A stretch of 44,224 bases of DNA from Desulfuromonadaceae bacterium. GTDB lineage: Bacteria; Desulfobacterota; Desulfuromonadia; Desulfuromonadales; Syntrophotaleaceae. The notes under the pieces were generated by a model. It ran no database searches. It had not been told where the DNA came from and saw nothing but the letters and a program-made list of their open reading frames with translations. The stretch covers positions 1-44,224 of the forward strand of contig SLLR01000002.1 of the NCBI GenBank assembly GCA_007134025.1, in the 5' to 3' direction. Shown here piece after piece: positions 17,019 through 25,571 of this stretch (position 1 is its first letter; each line of letters starts with the position of its first letter). Made by a program: the position numbers and the translations under genes.

Positions 17019-17600
17019 ATGACCGTCATGCGTGATACGGCCGTCAAGGCCCTGGCCAATGTCCAGGTTCAGAGTGATGAGAACGGACTGATTCCTGAGT
17101 ACGAAGTCCTGGTGAACCTGCTGCCGATAAAACTTCTGAACGCTTTTTCAGAGCGGATTATGGCTGCGGCGCCTCCGGAGCGTAAAGCCGAGGTGGAAGC
17201 GGGCCTGGTGCGGGCCGCCTATGAGTGCGGCTATCATACGGGATGCGGCATCATTACCTCGGACATCTTCAACGACGTGGTCATGCCCATGGTCACGGAA
17301 GACGAGAAGGACATTCTGCGCGGCGCCTATGCGGCCTTCACCGCCTGGGGCTGGGCCAAGTCCGGTATCGTGCAGCTTAAACCGGGCGAAAAAATGATTA
17401 TCCGCGCCCTGGATTACTACGAGGCGGACAGCGGCGGTGAGGGCCTGCGGGGTTTCATGCTGCGGGGACTGAGTCAGGCGTTTTTCGATCTGGCCTACGC
17501 CGAAACCTACCCCGACGGCATGGACACTTTTGTCTGCCATCAGACCAAAGGCATCGAGGTTGGGGACCCTCATGGTGAATTTGTGGTGGTAAAAAAGTAG
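17019..17600 (+). CDS. V4R-like small-molecule-binding protein, copy B
   Basis: A 193-residue soluble protein. Its C-terminal part (FMLRGLSQAFFDLAYAETY, then GIEVGDPHGEFVVVKK) carries the V4R-like helix-strand ending seen in the preceding gene product. The middle contains a possible ligand region with YECGYHTGCGIITSD (two Cys, one His). I see no membrane segment. The frame is open upstream into the previous gene, but GGAGAGG at 17004-17010 and the 17-bp gap fix the ATG at 17019. Paired with copy A it may sense a small molecule for the operon; this is inference. Confidence 0.7.
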   Translation: MTVMRDTAVKALANVQVQSDENGLIPEYEVLVNLLPIKLLNAFSERIMAAAPPERKAEVEAGLVRAAYECGYHTGCGIITSDIFNDVVMPMVTEDEKDILRGAYAAFTAWGWAKSGIVQLKPGEKMIIRALDYYEADSGGEGLRGFMLRGLSQAFFDLAYAETYPDGMDTFVCHQTKGIEVGDPHGEFVVVKK

Positions 17601-17701
17601 CGCCGCAAGAGGTTGTTGGGTAAAAGGCACGGGCTGGATTCTGTCCGGCCAGGCGGCAACCGGGACCGATGCTGAACAGCTCCGGAGCGGATGGGGAGGA
17701 T

Positions 17702-18550
17702 ATGCACTTAATCGACGGACAGCCCATGGACAAGGCTCTGGTCGCGGCGGCGAAAACCGGTTGGAGCGGTGTGTTGCGCGGCAGGATCGGACAGCAGGAG
17801 GTCGGGATGGTGGTGTTCAGCCACGGCCGGGTCGCCTGGTCGGTGAGCAGGGAGCAAACCCGGGACCTTCCCTTCTATCTGCAGAACATGGGGCAGGTTT
17901 CCCTTCCTCGCCTGGAGGAAATCCTCGAGCTTCAGAAAGCGCCGGACAAATCGAAGAAACTCGGCCCGCTACTGGAAGAAGCAGGGCTGATCGACCAGGC
18001 CTTGTTCGCCGAGTGCCTGCTGGCACACATTCGTAGCGCCCTGTCGCCGCTGGTCAACAATCCCCTGACCGTAGGCTGTACCGAAGAGGGAGAGGTTGCG
18101 GCCGATGCCCGGTTGACCTTTTCACTGCAGGAGACCCTGGATTCGGCTGAGACCGACGTCGCAGATGTGCCTGCTCAGGAAGATTCCGGCGACCCGCTGC
18201 AGGATCTTGCTCTTTTGCCCGGCTTCTGCTACGCCTTTGTCGCCAATGCCGCAGGCAAACTGCTCCTTTACCACGAAGCCGATGCTGGTACAGAACCCCA
18301 AAAAGATCTTTCGGCCTGGATTGCCGAATGGCTTCGCAGTTGCGTACAAACCGCTCACCATGTCGGCATCAAGCGACCCAGGAGCGCCTTTATCGAAGGG
18401 CTCGGCCAGTCGTTGCTGGTGCAGGTAACCGACCCCGATTTCGGATTTTTTCTTGGGGTGGCCTTTAACGAAGCGGGAAAGCTTGGCGTCTACCGCTCCA
18501 GAATCGCCAGCATCCTTCCCGCAATCCGGGCCCTCTCCGAGACGAAGTAG
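17702..18550 (+). CDS. PATAN-like / Roadblock-like regulatory protein
   Basis: A protein of about 282 residues. The N-terminal 110 residues resemble PATAN/DUF4388 (WSGVLRGRIGQQEVGMVVFSHGRVAWSV, then LGPLLEEAGLIDQALF). The C-terminal 110 residues resemble a Roadblock/LC7 fold (LPGFCYAFVANAAGKLLLYHE, LGQSLLVQVTDPDFGFFLGVAFNEAGKLGVYRSRI). It is thus a diverged second copy of the architecture encoded at 15655-16473. GGGGAGG ends 2 nt before the ATG at 17702, a tight spacing; an in-frame ATG at 17669 is the alternative. It follows copy B by about 100 bp, and the ParA fragment begins 17 bp after its stop. Confidence 0.75.
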   Translation: MHLIDGQPMDKALVAAAKTGWSGVLRGRIGQQEVGMVVFSHGRVAWSVSREQTRDLPFYLQNMGQVSLPRLEEILELQKAPDKSKKLGPLLEEAGLIDQALFAECLLAHIRSALSPLVNNPLTVGCTEEGEVAADARLTFSLQETLDSAETDVADVPAQEDSGDPLQDLALLPGFCYAFVANAAGKLLLYHEADAGTEPQKDLSAWIAEWLRSCVQTAHHVGIKRPRSAFIEGLGQSLLVQVTDPDFGFFLGVAFNEAGKLGVYRSRIASILPAIRALSETK

Positions 18551-18567
18551 TCTGGAGAGAAGCAACC

Positions 18568-18717
18568 ATGTCTCACGTTATTTCCATCGTCAGTTCCAAA
18601 GGCGGCGCTGGCAAGACCACGATCGCCCTGAACCTGGCCGTCGCTCTGGCCGAGGGACAGAAGTCGAATATGGGGCACTCCCAAGAGTTGCCCCCTTTTT
18701 TTATCAGCATTTTTTAA
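18568..18717 (+). pseudogene. Truncated ParA/MinD-family ATPase (N-terminal P-loop fragment)
   Basis: ATG at 18568 opens a 49-codon frame. The first 31 residues (MSHVISIVSSKGGAGKTTIALNLAVALAEGQ) are the unmistakable N-terminus of a ParA/MinD-type ATPase with the deviant Walker A KGGAGKTT. After that the expected LLVDxDPQ switch region is missing: the frame runs into an intrinsic terminator hairpin and stops. No remaining ParA sequence is found in any frame up to kamA. This looks like a deletion that removed the rest of the gene. A full-length ATPase was presumably the last member of the riboswitch operon in the ancestor. Confidence 0.85.
18672..18702 (+). terminator. Intrinsic terminator inside the ParA fragment
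   Basis: GGGGCACTC/GAGTTGCCCC (18672-18680, 18685-18694, CCAA loop, one bulged T) is followed by C and T7. It ends the riboswitch operon and lies directly at the point where ParA homology is lost. Confidence 0.85.
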
Positions 18718-19158
18718 CCTGGCTCACCGCGTTTTCCGCCCCCTCAGCGACAGCTCTGCTTGTACTGACTCTGCTTGTACTGACTCTGCTTGTACTGACT
18801 CTGCTTGTACTGATTTGACCCGGCCTCCTTCTCCCTGTAACATGGCACTTGTGGACAACACCCCGCCAGGGTGTTTCGATCCGATCCCGCAGAGAGATCC
18901 AGGATCCGGCCCCGCGCCTTGATCTTGCTGGTCTCAGCCTCCCTCAGAGCAACACCCGTTTCTGTCTGTCCGCAAAAACGGGTCGCGGGTTGCTCTGCCC
19001 CCGGCAATCAAGCAGCCCCTTCAAAACACGGCTCAGAGCAGTAATCCCTTTGTGCTCACTGGTGCCACCGCGTGTCCGTATCCTGAGTACCGGCGCTTCG
19101 GTACCCTTTGATCACTGTGGTTATCTCTTCAGCACACACCTAAGACAAGGAGTCATCC
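18718..19158. other. Gene-free region with tandem repeat and hairpins
   Basis: About 440 bp between the ParA fragment and kamA. It holds the 15-nt tandem repeat (18755-18814) and three hairpins: AACACCC/GGGTGTT (18857-18875); a long imperfect stem CAGAGCAAC+CCCGTTT with AAACGGG+GTTGCTCTG (18945-18997, 16 bp plus an internal loop); and GTACCG/CGGTAC (19087-19104). AAGGAG before the kamA start lies at the right end. An 87-codon minus frame (18744-19007) spans the repeat but starts with TTG and has no ribosome binding site. A decayed mobile element or a structured RNA is possible; neither is shown. Confidence 0.6.
18755..18814. repeat. Four tandem copies of a 15-nt unit
   Basis: The unit TCTGCTTGTACTGAC is repeated four times without gaps; the last copy ends in T instead of C. 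The 15-nt period keeps all frames open and gives QYKQS repeats in one minus frame, but no gene with a ribosome binding site covers it. The copy number is likely to vary between strains. Confidence 0.95.
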
Positions 19159-20235
19159 ATGCAGGAAGAATGGTTGCAACAGATGGAAAACCAGGTCAAC
19201 ACTTTGGAAAAACTGAAAAAATATATTCGCGTCAGCGAGGCGGAAACGTTGGCCTTACGCACCTTGAAGAGCAAATGGGGCACTACCCCCTATTTTGCTT
19301 CGCTGATGGATCCGGAGGATCCGTCCTGTCCCATTCGCCGACAGGTTCTTCCTTCCATGGAAGAACAGGTCAACCGATACGGCATGGAAAACTATCTCAT
19401 GTGGAAGGAAAACCGGGACACGGAAGAGATTCGCCCGGACAGCATCGCTCGTCAGTACCGTGACCGGGTTGCTTTTACGGTGACCGAAGTCTGCGGGATT
19501 TACTGCCGTCACTGTTTTCGCAAGGAGCTGGTCGTCGAGCAGGATCTGCAGTTGCGCTTCGATGTCGAAGAGGGCCTGAACTGGATCGCCGCCAATCCTG
19601 AGATCCGCGACGTGCTGGTGACCGGTGGAGACCCGCTGCTGATGTCCGACGACCAACTGGCCGACCTCATCGGCAGACTGCGGAGTATTGGTCACATAGA
19701 AATGATACGCATCGGCAGCCGTCTCCCGATTGTTCTGCCGCAGCGCATAACCGAGGGTTTGAAGAAGGCGATTGGCGGTTTTCACAAGGTCCCGGTATGG
19801 ATCAACACCCAGTGCAATCATCCCAAAGAACTTACCGCAGAAACGGAACGGGCCGTTTACGAACTGATGAGTTGCGGCATCAACGTCGGCAACCAGGCAG
19901 TCCTGCTCAAGGGCATCAACGACGATACGGAAACCTTCAGGGCCTTGCACCAGAAGCTGCTGCGGGTACGAATTCGCCCCTACTACCTTTTCTACTGCGA
20001 GCCGGCCCCGGGGATTGATCACTTTCGAACTCCGGTGGAAAAGGGAGCCGAGCTGATCCGGGACGGGCTGCGAGGCCATACCACCGGTCTGGCCCAGCCC
20101 ATGTATGTTCTGGCCACCAATATCGGCAAAATTCCCCTGATGCCCGATTACTCCATTGTGGACAAGAATGAACGGGAGTACACCTTGCGCAACCACAAGG
20201 GCCAGACCACTCGTATCCCCAACATTCCGGAGTAG
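19159..20235 (+). CDS. kamA: KamA-family radical-SAM/PLP aminomutase
   Basis: A 358-residue protein of the lysine 2,3-aminomutase family. Radical-SAM cysteines are C112-x3-C116-x2-C119, followed by FRK. VTGGDPLLM (154-162) is the SAM-binding GGD region and K324 is the expected PLP lysine. The canonical GGGGK loop before that lysine is shortened to TNIGK. The two Asp residues that bind the substrate side chain in clostridial lysine 2,3-aminomutase are not conserved (Glu281 at the first site, no acidic residue at 315-323), and the Lys/Asn pair of glutamate 2,3-aminomutase is absent too. Substrate is therefore open. No ablB acetyltransferase is adjacent. AAGGAG precedes the ATG. Confidence 0.88.
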   Translation: MQEEWLQQMENQVNTLEKLKKYIRVSEAETLALRTLKSKWGTTPYFASLMDPEDPSCPIRRQVLPSMEEQVNRYGMENYLMWKENRDTEEIRPDSIARQYRDRVAFTVTEVCGIYCRHCFRKELVVEQDLQLRFDVEEGLNWIAANPEIRDVLVTGGDPLLMSDDQLADLIGRLRSIGHIEMIRIGSRLPIVLPQRITEGLKKAIGGFHKVPVWINTQCNHPKELTAETERAVYELMSCGINVGNQAVLLKGINDDTETFRALHQKLLRVRIRPYYLFYCEPAPGIDHFRTPVEKGAELIRDGLRGHTTGLAQPMYVLATNIGKIPLMPDYSIVDKNEREYTLRNHKGQTTRIPNIPE

Positions 20236-20311
20236 TTCCTGCAGCGGAACCTTGAAAGTCGTCTCCCGGGCAGCGGGCCGCTGCCATCGCCCCATTTTCC
20301 CGGTCACAACA

Positions 20312-20926
20312 TCAGGTTGGCCGCAAACCGGCAAAAAAATCATTGAGCAGGGCCTCTCCGTGCTCGGAAATCGAAAACGCCTGATCATCGAGCAGCCAGG
20401 TGTGCAACAGCCCCACCATCAGCGCCCGCAGGGTCAGTGCGGCCCGCGCACAATCAAGCTCTTTTCGGATCAGGCCGGCGGCCTGCAGCCGCTGCAGGGA
20501 TTCCAGATCTTTCTTCTGCAAGCGGTGCAACTTGTCCTGATAAAACTCCAGCAGGGGCCTCAACTCCTCGGTAAATTCAGTACGGAACAGAACTGTTTTG
20601 AAATAGGTTCGAAAGCGCCGGTCCTGTTCCAGATTGCGGAAAAACCGCCGCAATCCCTCCTGCAGGTCGTCCAGTGTCTCGACAGGGAGAAGCAGCAGAT
20701 CTTCCAAACGCATGCCGGAGGACGCCTCGATGTCGTTCTTGAGTTCGATAAACAGGTCGACCTTATCCTTAAAATGCCAGTAAATGGCTCCTCGGGTCAC
20801 TCCCGCCGCGCGGGCGATCTCCTGCAGGGTGGTGCGGGAATAGCCCCGATCGTGAAACAACGTCAGGGCCGCCTCAAAGATGTCCTGGCGCGTCTGTTGT
20901 GCGGCAGTCTTTGTCTTTCGCGCCAT
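20312..20926 (-). CDS. TetR/AcrR-family repressor of the efflux operon
   Basis: A 204-residue protein with an N-terminal TetR DNA-binding domain: the helix-turn-helix TTLQEIARAAGVTRGAIYWHF at about residues 31-51, followed by an all-helical ligand and dimer domain of the AcrR/TtgR subtype. It is the last gene of the RND operon, 19 bp after the pump gene, so it should be co-transcribed and self-regulating. The 34-bp palindrome at 27073-27106 upstream of the first gene is the obvious operator. AAGGA lies before the ATG at 20926; an in-frame TTG six nt upstream is not needed. Confidence 0.92.
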   Translation of the reverse strand: MARKTKTAAQQTRQDIFEAALTLFHDRGYSRTTLQEIARAAGVTRGAIYWHFKDKVDLFIELKNDIEASSGMRLEDLLLLPVETLDDLQEGLRRFFRNLEQDRRFRTYFKTVLFRTEFTEELRPLLEFYQDKLHRLQKKDLESLQRLQAAGLIRKELDCARAALTLRALMVGLLHTWLLDDQAFSISEHGEALLNDFFAGLRPT

Positions 20927-20945
20927 AAACAATCCTTCCGCGAAC

Positions 20946-23900
20946 TCAACTCTCGCCGTCTTTGCGGCTCAGAACCCGAGACCAGAAATGACGTTGCAGC
21001 CATTCGCTGGCTCGCTGAATGGCAACATAAAAAACCGGTACAAACAAAACCAGCAATGCCGTCGCCGTGATCATGCCCCCGAACACTGCTGTACCCACCG
21101 CCTGGCGGCTGGCGGCACCGGCACCCCGCGCAACGACCAGCGGTATCATGCCCAGCACGAAAGTCAGAGCGGTCATCAGAACGGCGCGAAAACGCAGGCG
21201 GGCCGCCAGCATGGCTGCCTTGACGATATCGTCACCCTGTTCGCGGCGCAGCTTGGCAAATTCGACGATGAGAATGGCCGACTTGGAGGCCAGGGCGATC
21301 AGCAGCACCACCCCGATCTGGCTGTAGACGTTGACCTCCATGCCGCGCAGGGTTACCGCCGCGACGGTTCCCAGCAACCCCAGAGGCACCGCCAGAATGA
21401 TAGCCAGGGGACAGGACCAGCTCTCGTACTGGGCGCAAAGCACCAGATAGACAAAGATGACGGCCAGCAGAAAAATGTACAGGGCCTGATCGGCGGTGGT
21501 CTTTTCCTGGTAGGACGCGCCCGTCCATTCGTAACCCATGGTGTCGGGCAGGTTGGCTTCTGCCAGCCTTTCCATGAGGTTGAGAGCGTCACCGGAACTG
21601 TAGCCTGCAACGGCCTGACCGTTGATCGAGGCGGAAGGATACATGTTGTACCGCCTTACCAGCTGAGGTCCTACCATCTCTCGCACCGAAAGCAGGGTGC
21701 CGAGGGGAATCATGCGTCCCTGCACATCCCGCACCTCCAGCCGCCCGATATCTTCGGGACGACTGCGAAAGGGGCTGTCGGCCTGCACTTTGACCTGGTA
21801 GGTGCGACCGAACATGTTGAAGTCGTTGACGTAATAGGATCCCAGATAGGCCTGCAGGGTACCAAAAACATCACTCAGCGGCACATCCAGACTTTTGGCC
21901 TGAATTCGGTCCACATCAACCTGCAGTTGCGGCACATTGGCCCGGTAGGTGGTATAGGCGCGATCGATCTGACGCTGGGCGTTGGCCGCTCCGACCAGTT
22001 CCTCGGTCATCTGCTGCAGCGCCGAGAATCCGACCCCGCCCCGGTCCTGAAGCTCCATCAGGAAGCCCCCGGCAAATCCCAGACCCTGAATCGCCGGTGG
22101 CGCAAAGGCGAGAATCTGGGCTTCCTGTATATCGCCGAACATCTGCCACAACCGGCCGATGACAGACTCCATGCGCAGGTGCGGCGCGGTGCGCTCCTCC
22201 CAAGGCGTCAAGCGAACGAAAATGGTCGCCACGTTGGAAGAAGCCGCCATGTCGATGACCGAGAATCCGGCGATGGCAATCCAGTCTGCCACCCCTTCCA
22301 TGGTCGCCAGACGCCCGTTCATTTCTTCCAGAACGGCGGCAGTGCGCTCCAGAGCGGCGGCATCGGGCAACTGCACGTTAACGACGCAGTAGCCCTGATC
22401 TTCCGTCGGCACGAAACCCGTGGGCAGGCGCAGATACCCCCAGAAGGAGGCCGACGCCAGAACTGCAAACAGCACCAGGGTGATCGCCGTGCGCCGTACC
22501 ATCATCCCGAGACCACGTTCATACAAACGGCGCGTGTGATCAAATGTCCAGTTAAACCAGCGGAAAAAATTGTGGCGCTCGCTCCCCTTCGGCCGCAGCA
22601 GTACGGCGCAGAGGGCCGGGCTAAGGGTCAGGGCATTCAGGGAACTGAAGACGGTGGCGGTGGAAATGGTGAGAGCAAACTGCCGGTACAACTGCCCGGT
22701 AATCCCTCCCAGAAAGGCCGTCGGCACAAAGACCGCGAGCAGCACCAGGGTGGTGGCGATAATCGGCCCGGTCACCTCCCGCATGGCGTTCAGCGTCGCT
22801 TCCCGGGGAGAAAGACCCCGTTCGTCGATATTCCGCACCACGTTCTCCACCACCACAATGGCGTCGTCAACCACCACCCCGATGGCCAGCACGATACCGA
22901 ACAGGGACAACAGATTGATACTGATTCCCAGTCCCGCCATCACCGCCAGGGTGCCGATCAGGGAGACGGGAATGGTCAGGGCCGGAATCAGGGTGGCCCG
23001 CCAGTCCTGAAGAAAGATGAAGATGGTCAGAAACACCAGCAGCACGGCAATCATCAGGGTCTTGACCACCTCAACGATGGCCCGGTCGATGAAATCCGTC
23101 GTGTCAAAGGGCACAACGTAGGAAACGCCTTGAGGAAAGGTTGCGGACAATTCCTCCATTCTATCGGCCACCCGGCCGGCGACATCAAGGGCGTTGGATC
23201 CAGGACTCTGGTAAATGCCGATGGCTACCGCGGGCGAACCCTTGCGCTGGGCAAAATCAGCGTAGGACTGAGACCCCAGCTCGACCTGGGCAATATCCTG
23301 CAGGCGGGTCAGGCGACCGTCTTGCCCCGTTTTGACAATAATCTCTGCAAACTCGGCAGCGGTCTGCAGACGGCCCGGGGCATTGATGGTGAATTGAAAA
23401 CTCTGGCCGGCGGGAGCCGGAGGTTCGCCGATCTGACCGGCGGCGACCTGGACATTCTGCTGCTGCAGCGCCCGCACCACATCCGTGGTGGTCAGCCTGC
23501 GGGCCCGCAACTTGTCCGGGTCCAGCCAGATCCGCATGCTGTAATCCCGTGCGCCGAAAACCTGGACATCACCGACACCGTCGATCCGGCTAAGTTCGTC
23601 CTTGATACGCAGCGTAGCGTAATTACTGAGAAAAGTCGTATCCCGACTTTGGTCTGGGGAAACCAGCGCGATGAACTGGAGGATATTGGTGCTCTGCTTG
23701 CGGGTGGATATGCCCAGCCGCCGGACCTCTTCGGGCAGCGACGGTTCGGCCACGGCCACCCGGTTCTGCACCATGACCTGCGCCATGTCCAGGTCGGTGC
23801 CGATCTCAAAGGTTACCGTCAAGCCGTAGACACCGGTGTTGGTCGAGGTGCTGGACATATAGAGCATGCCCTCGACGCCGTTGACCTGCTCTTCGATGGG

Positions 23901-24092
23901 CTGGGCAACGGTCGCCGCCAGCACCTGGGCATTGGCTCCCGGGTAAACGGCACTGACCCGTACCGTCGGCGGGGAAATCTGCGGATATTGGGCGACGGGA
24001 AGCGTCCGGGCGGTCACCAGGCCGACAAGAACGATGACGATGGAGAGAACGCAGGCGAAAATCGGTCGCCGTATAAAAAACCCGCTGAACAT
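20946..24092 (-). CDS. acrB: RND multidrug efflux pump, AcrB/MexB (HAE1) type
   Basis: A 1048-residue inner-membrane pump of full family length with 12 predicted membrane helices and two large periplasmic loops. The N-terminus FIRRPIFACVLSIVIVL is typical. Proton-relay residues are present: the Asp pair in GVVVDDAIVVVENV (TM4) and Lys in ALASKSAILIVEFAK (TM10). It uses the proton gradient to move hydrophobic drugs, detergents or solvents from periplasm or membrane into the outer-membrane channel. The ATG at 24092 has GGGAG about 8 nt upstream; the frame opens further but without support. The adaptor gene ends 103 bp upstream. Confidence 0.96.
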   Translation of the reverse strand: MFSGFFIRRPIFACVLSIVIVLVGLVTARTLPVAQYPQISPPTVRVSAVYPGANAQVLAATVAQPIEEQVNGVEGMLYMSSTSTNTGVYGLTVTFEIGTDLDMAQVMVQNRVAVAEPSLPEEVRRLGISTRKQSTNILQFIALVSPDQSRDTTFLSNYATLRIKDELSRIDGVGDVQVFGARDYSMRIWLDPDKLRARRLTTTDVVRALQQQNVQVAAGQIGEPPAPAGQSFQFTINAPGRLQTAAEFAEIIVKTGQDGRLTRLQDIAQVELGSQSYADFAQRKGSPAVAIGIYQSPGSNALDVAGRVADRMEELSATFPQGVSYVVPFDTTDFIDRAIVEVVKTLMIAVLLVFLTIFIFLQDWRATLIPALTIPVSLIGTLAVMAGLGISINLLSLFGIVLAIGVVVDDAIVVVENVVRNIDERGLSPREATLNAMREVTGPIIATTLVLLAVFVPTAFLGGITGQLYRQFALTISTATVFSSLNALTLSPALCAVLLRPKGSERHNFFRWFNWTFDHTRRLYERGLGMMVRRTAITLVLFAVLASASFWGYLRLPTGFVPTEDQGYCVVNVQLPDAAALERTAAVLEEMNGRLATMEGVADWIAIAGFSVIDMAASSNVATIFVRLTPWEERTAPHLRMESVIGRLWQMFGDIQEAQILAFAPPAIQGLGFAGGFLMELQDRGGVGFSALQQMTEELVGAANAQRQIDRAYTTYRANVPQLQVDVDRIQAKSLDVPLSDVFGTLQAYLGSYYVNDFNMFGRTYQVKVQADSPFRSRPEDIGRLEVRDVQGRMIPLGTLLSVREMVGPQLVRRYNMYPSASINGQAVAGYSSGDALNLMERLAEANLPDTMGYEWTGASYQEKTTADQALYIFLLAVIFVYLVLCAQYESWSCPLAIILAVPLGLLGTVAAVTLRGMEVNVYSQIGVVLLIALASKSAILIVEFAKLRREQGDDIVKAAMLAARLRFRAVLMTALTFVLGMIPLVVARGAGAASRQAVGTAVFGGMITATALLVLFVPVFYVAIQRASEWLQRHFWSRVLSRKDGES

Positions 24093-24195
24093 GAGTTGCT
24101 CCCTGTCAAAGGATGGACAAAGTCCGCTCGGCACTATTGGGGACCGCCTGCCGAGCCGGATCGTCGGGCCTGCTGCGGAGGGGTGAGGCCACCCC

Positions 24196-25365
24196 CTATT
24201 CGACCGCCTGCCGATCTTCGGACTCGACGCCCTGCCGCGGGGTCACCCTACCACCGGGCCGGGCCCGTTGCAGGCCGTTGACGATGACTCTCTCCCGAGG
24301 CCCGATGCCTTCGTCAATAACCCGCAGGCCTTCCCACAAGGGGCCAACCGAAACCGGTTGGTAGGCCACCCTGTCCTGGTCATCCACCGTCAACAGAAAG
24401 TAACCCTGCTGATCGATGCCCAGCGCCACTTCCGGAACCACAAGGGCCTGCTCCTCGACCCGGACCGGCATGCGAATTCGAGCAAAAAGTCCCGGCAGCA
24501 GACGGCCATCGGGGTTATCAAAGACCCCCCGTAGCAGAATCGTGCCGGTCTCCGGATCGACCCGGTTGTCGCTGAAATCGACCCGGCCCTGAAATGGGAA
24601 TTCCCGGCTCCCGGCGAGACCGAGAAAGACTGTGGCGTTGCCGTTACCGGGCACTTCCTGGCGCCGGCATCGTTCAAATTCCAGAAAATCACGTTCACTG
24701 ACGTTGAAGTAGACGTAGACCGGGCTGAGATTGACCACTGTTGCCAGCAGGGTTTTCTCCGCCGCTCCCACCAAGTTGCCGACATCCACCAGGCGGCGGC
24801 CGATGCGGCCGCTGATAGGAGAGCGAACCTGGGTATAGGAGAGATTCAGCCGAGCCGTCTCGATAGCTGCCCGCGCCCCGTCGATAGCTGCACCAGCCTG
24901 GTCCCGCAGGGCCTGGGCTTCGATGACCTCGACCTCGCTGACAGCCTGGTCTCTGAAAGCGCTCTGCTTGCGCTTAAGAGTCGCTTCAGCCAGCCGCAAT
25001 TCGGCCTCCCGGGTGGCCAGATTGGCCAGCGCCTCGTCCAGCCGGGCCTGATAAGGCCGGGGATCGATGGTAAAGAGCAGATCGCCACTTTGGACGAAGC
25101 TGGCGTCGGCAAAGTGAATCTGCTCCAGATAACCTTCGACCCGGGCCCTGATCTCTACCGATTCCACGGCATCGGTGCGTCCCGAATACTGGGCGTAATA
25201 AGTGATGTCCCGTCGCTCCGGGTGGGCGACGGTCACTTCCGGCGGCGGCGGGGGCACAAACGCGGCCTGTTCCTGGCAGCCGGCCAGAAAAAGAATGACG
25301 GCCAGGCCCAAAGCCGACAACCGGCCCCATCGTTTATTTCGCGGTAATGCGCGTCGCTGCATCAT
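24196..25365 (-). CDS. acrA: RND periplasmic adaptor lipoprotein, AcrA/MexA type
   Basis: A 389-residue membrane-fusion protein. A basic N-terminus and hydrophobic stretch end in a lipobox (ILFLAGC) near residue 30, predicting a lipid-anchored periplasmic protein. It then shows the beta-barrel/lipoyl pattern (VEIRARVEGYLEQIHFADASFVQSGDLLFTIDPRPY), a long alpha-hairpin (about 100-165) and the returning lipoyl half (YTQVRSPISGRIGRRLVDVGNLV). It links pump and outer-membrane channel. The double ATG at 25365 has GAGAGGG upstream; the frame is open 15 codons further without a ribosome binding site. Confidence 0.95.
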   Translation of the reverse strand: MMQRRALPRNKRWGRLSALGLAVILFLAGCQEQAAFVPPPPPEVTVAHPERRDITYYAQYSGRTDAVESVEIRARVEGYLEQIHFADASFVQSGDLLFTIDPRPYQARLDEALANLATREAELRLAEATLKRKQSAFRDQAVSEVEVIEAQALRDQAGAAIDGARAAIETARLNLSYTQVRSPISGRIGRRLVDVGNLVGAAEKTLLATVVNLSPVYVYFNVSERDFLEFERCRRQEVPGNGNATVFLGLAGSREFPFQGRVDFSDNRVDPETGTILLRGVFDNPDGRLLPGLFARIRMPVRVEEQALVVPEVALGIDQQGYFLLTVDDQDRVAYQPVSVGPLWEGLRVIDEGIGPRERVIVNGLQRARPGGRVTPRQGVESEDRQAVE

Positions 25366-25571
25366 GATTTGCCCTCTCCATTCCGGATGGTTTAGCAAAA
25401 ACTCACCCACAGCGGCCGGGCCGCAATGGCAAAATCTTGCTCAGCCACTCCATTTTTTGTGCCTTCCCGAGAAACCCTTCTTTCTGTGCCGACCTGGAAT
25501 CGGGCCGCTCGCAACTATTTTGTCGAAAACAATATCCTCGCAGATGCGCCCAACCGCAGCAAATTGGCGGG

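Noticed and set aside
18755-18814. Tandem 15-nt repeat as a CRISPR array
   Set aside because: Units are directly abutting with no spacers and are too short; no cas genes are near.
18744-19007. 87-codon minus frame containing QYKQS repeats
   Set aside because: It has a TTG start without a ribosome binding site, and the repeat comes from the 15-nt DNA repeat, which keeps every frame open. It is possible that it is a remnant, but there is no support for a gene.
20880-24281. Plus-strand open frame of 1133 codons opposite the RND pump gene
   Set aside because: It lies entirely antisense to a well-supported pump gene, its product is rich in His, Gln and Gly without any domain, and GC-rich codon bias easily leaves the antisense frame open.
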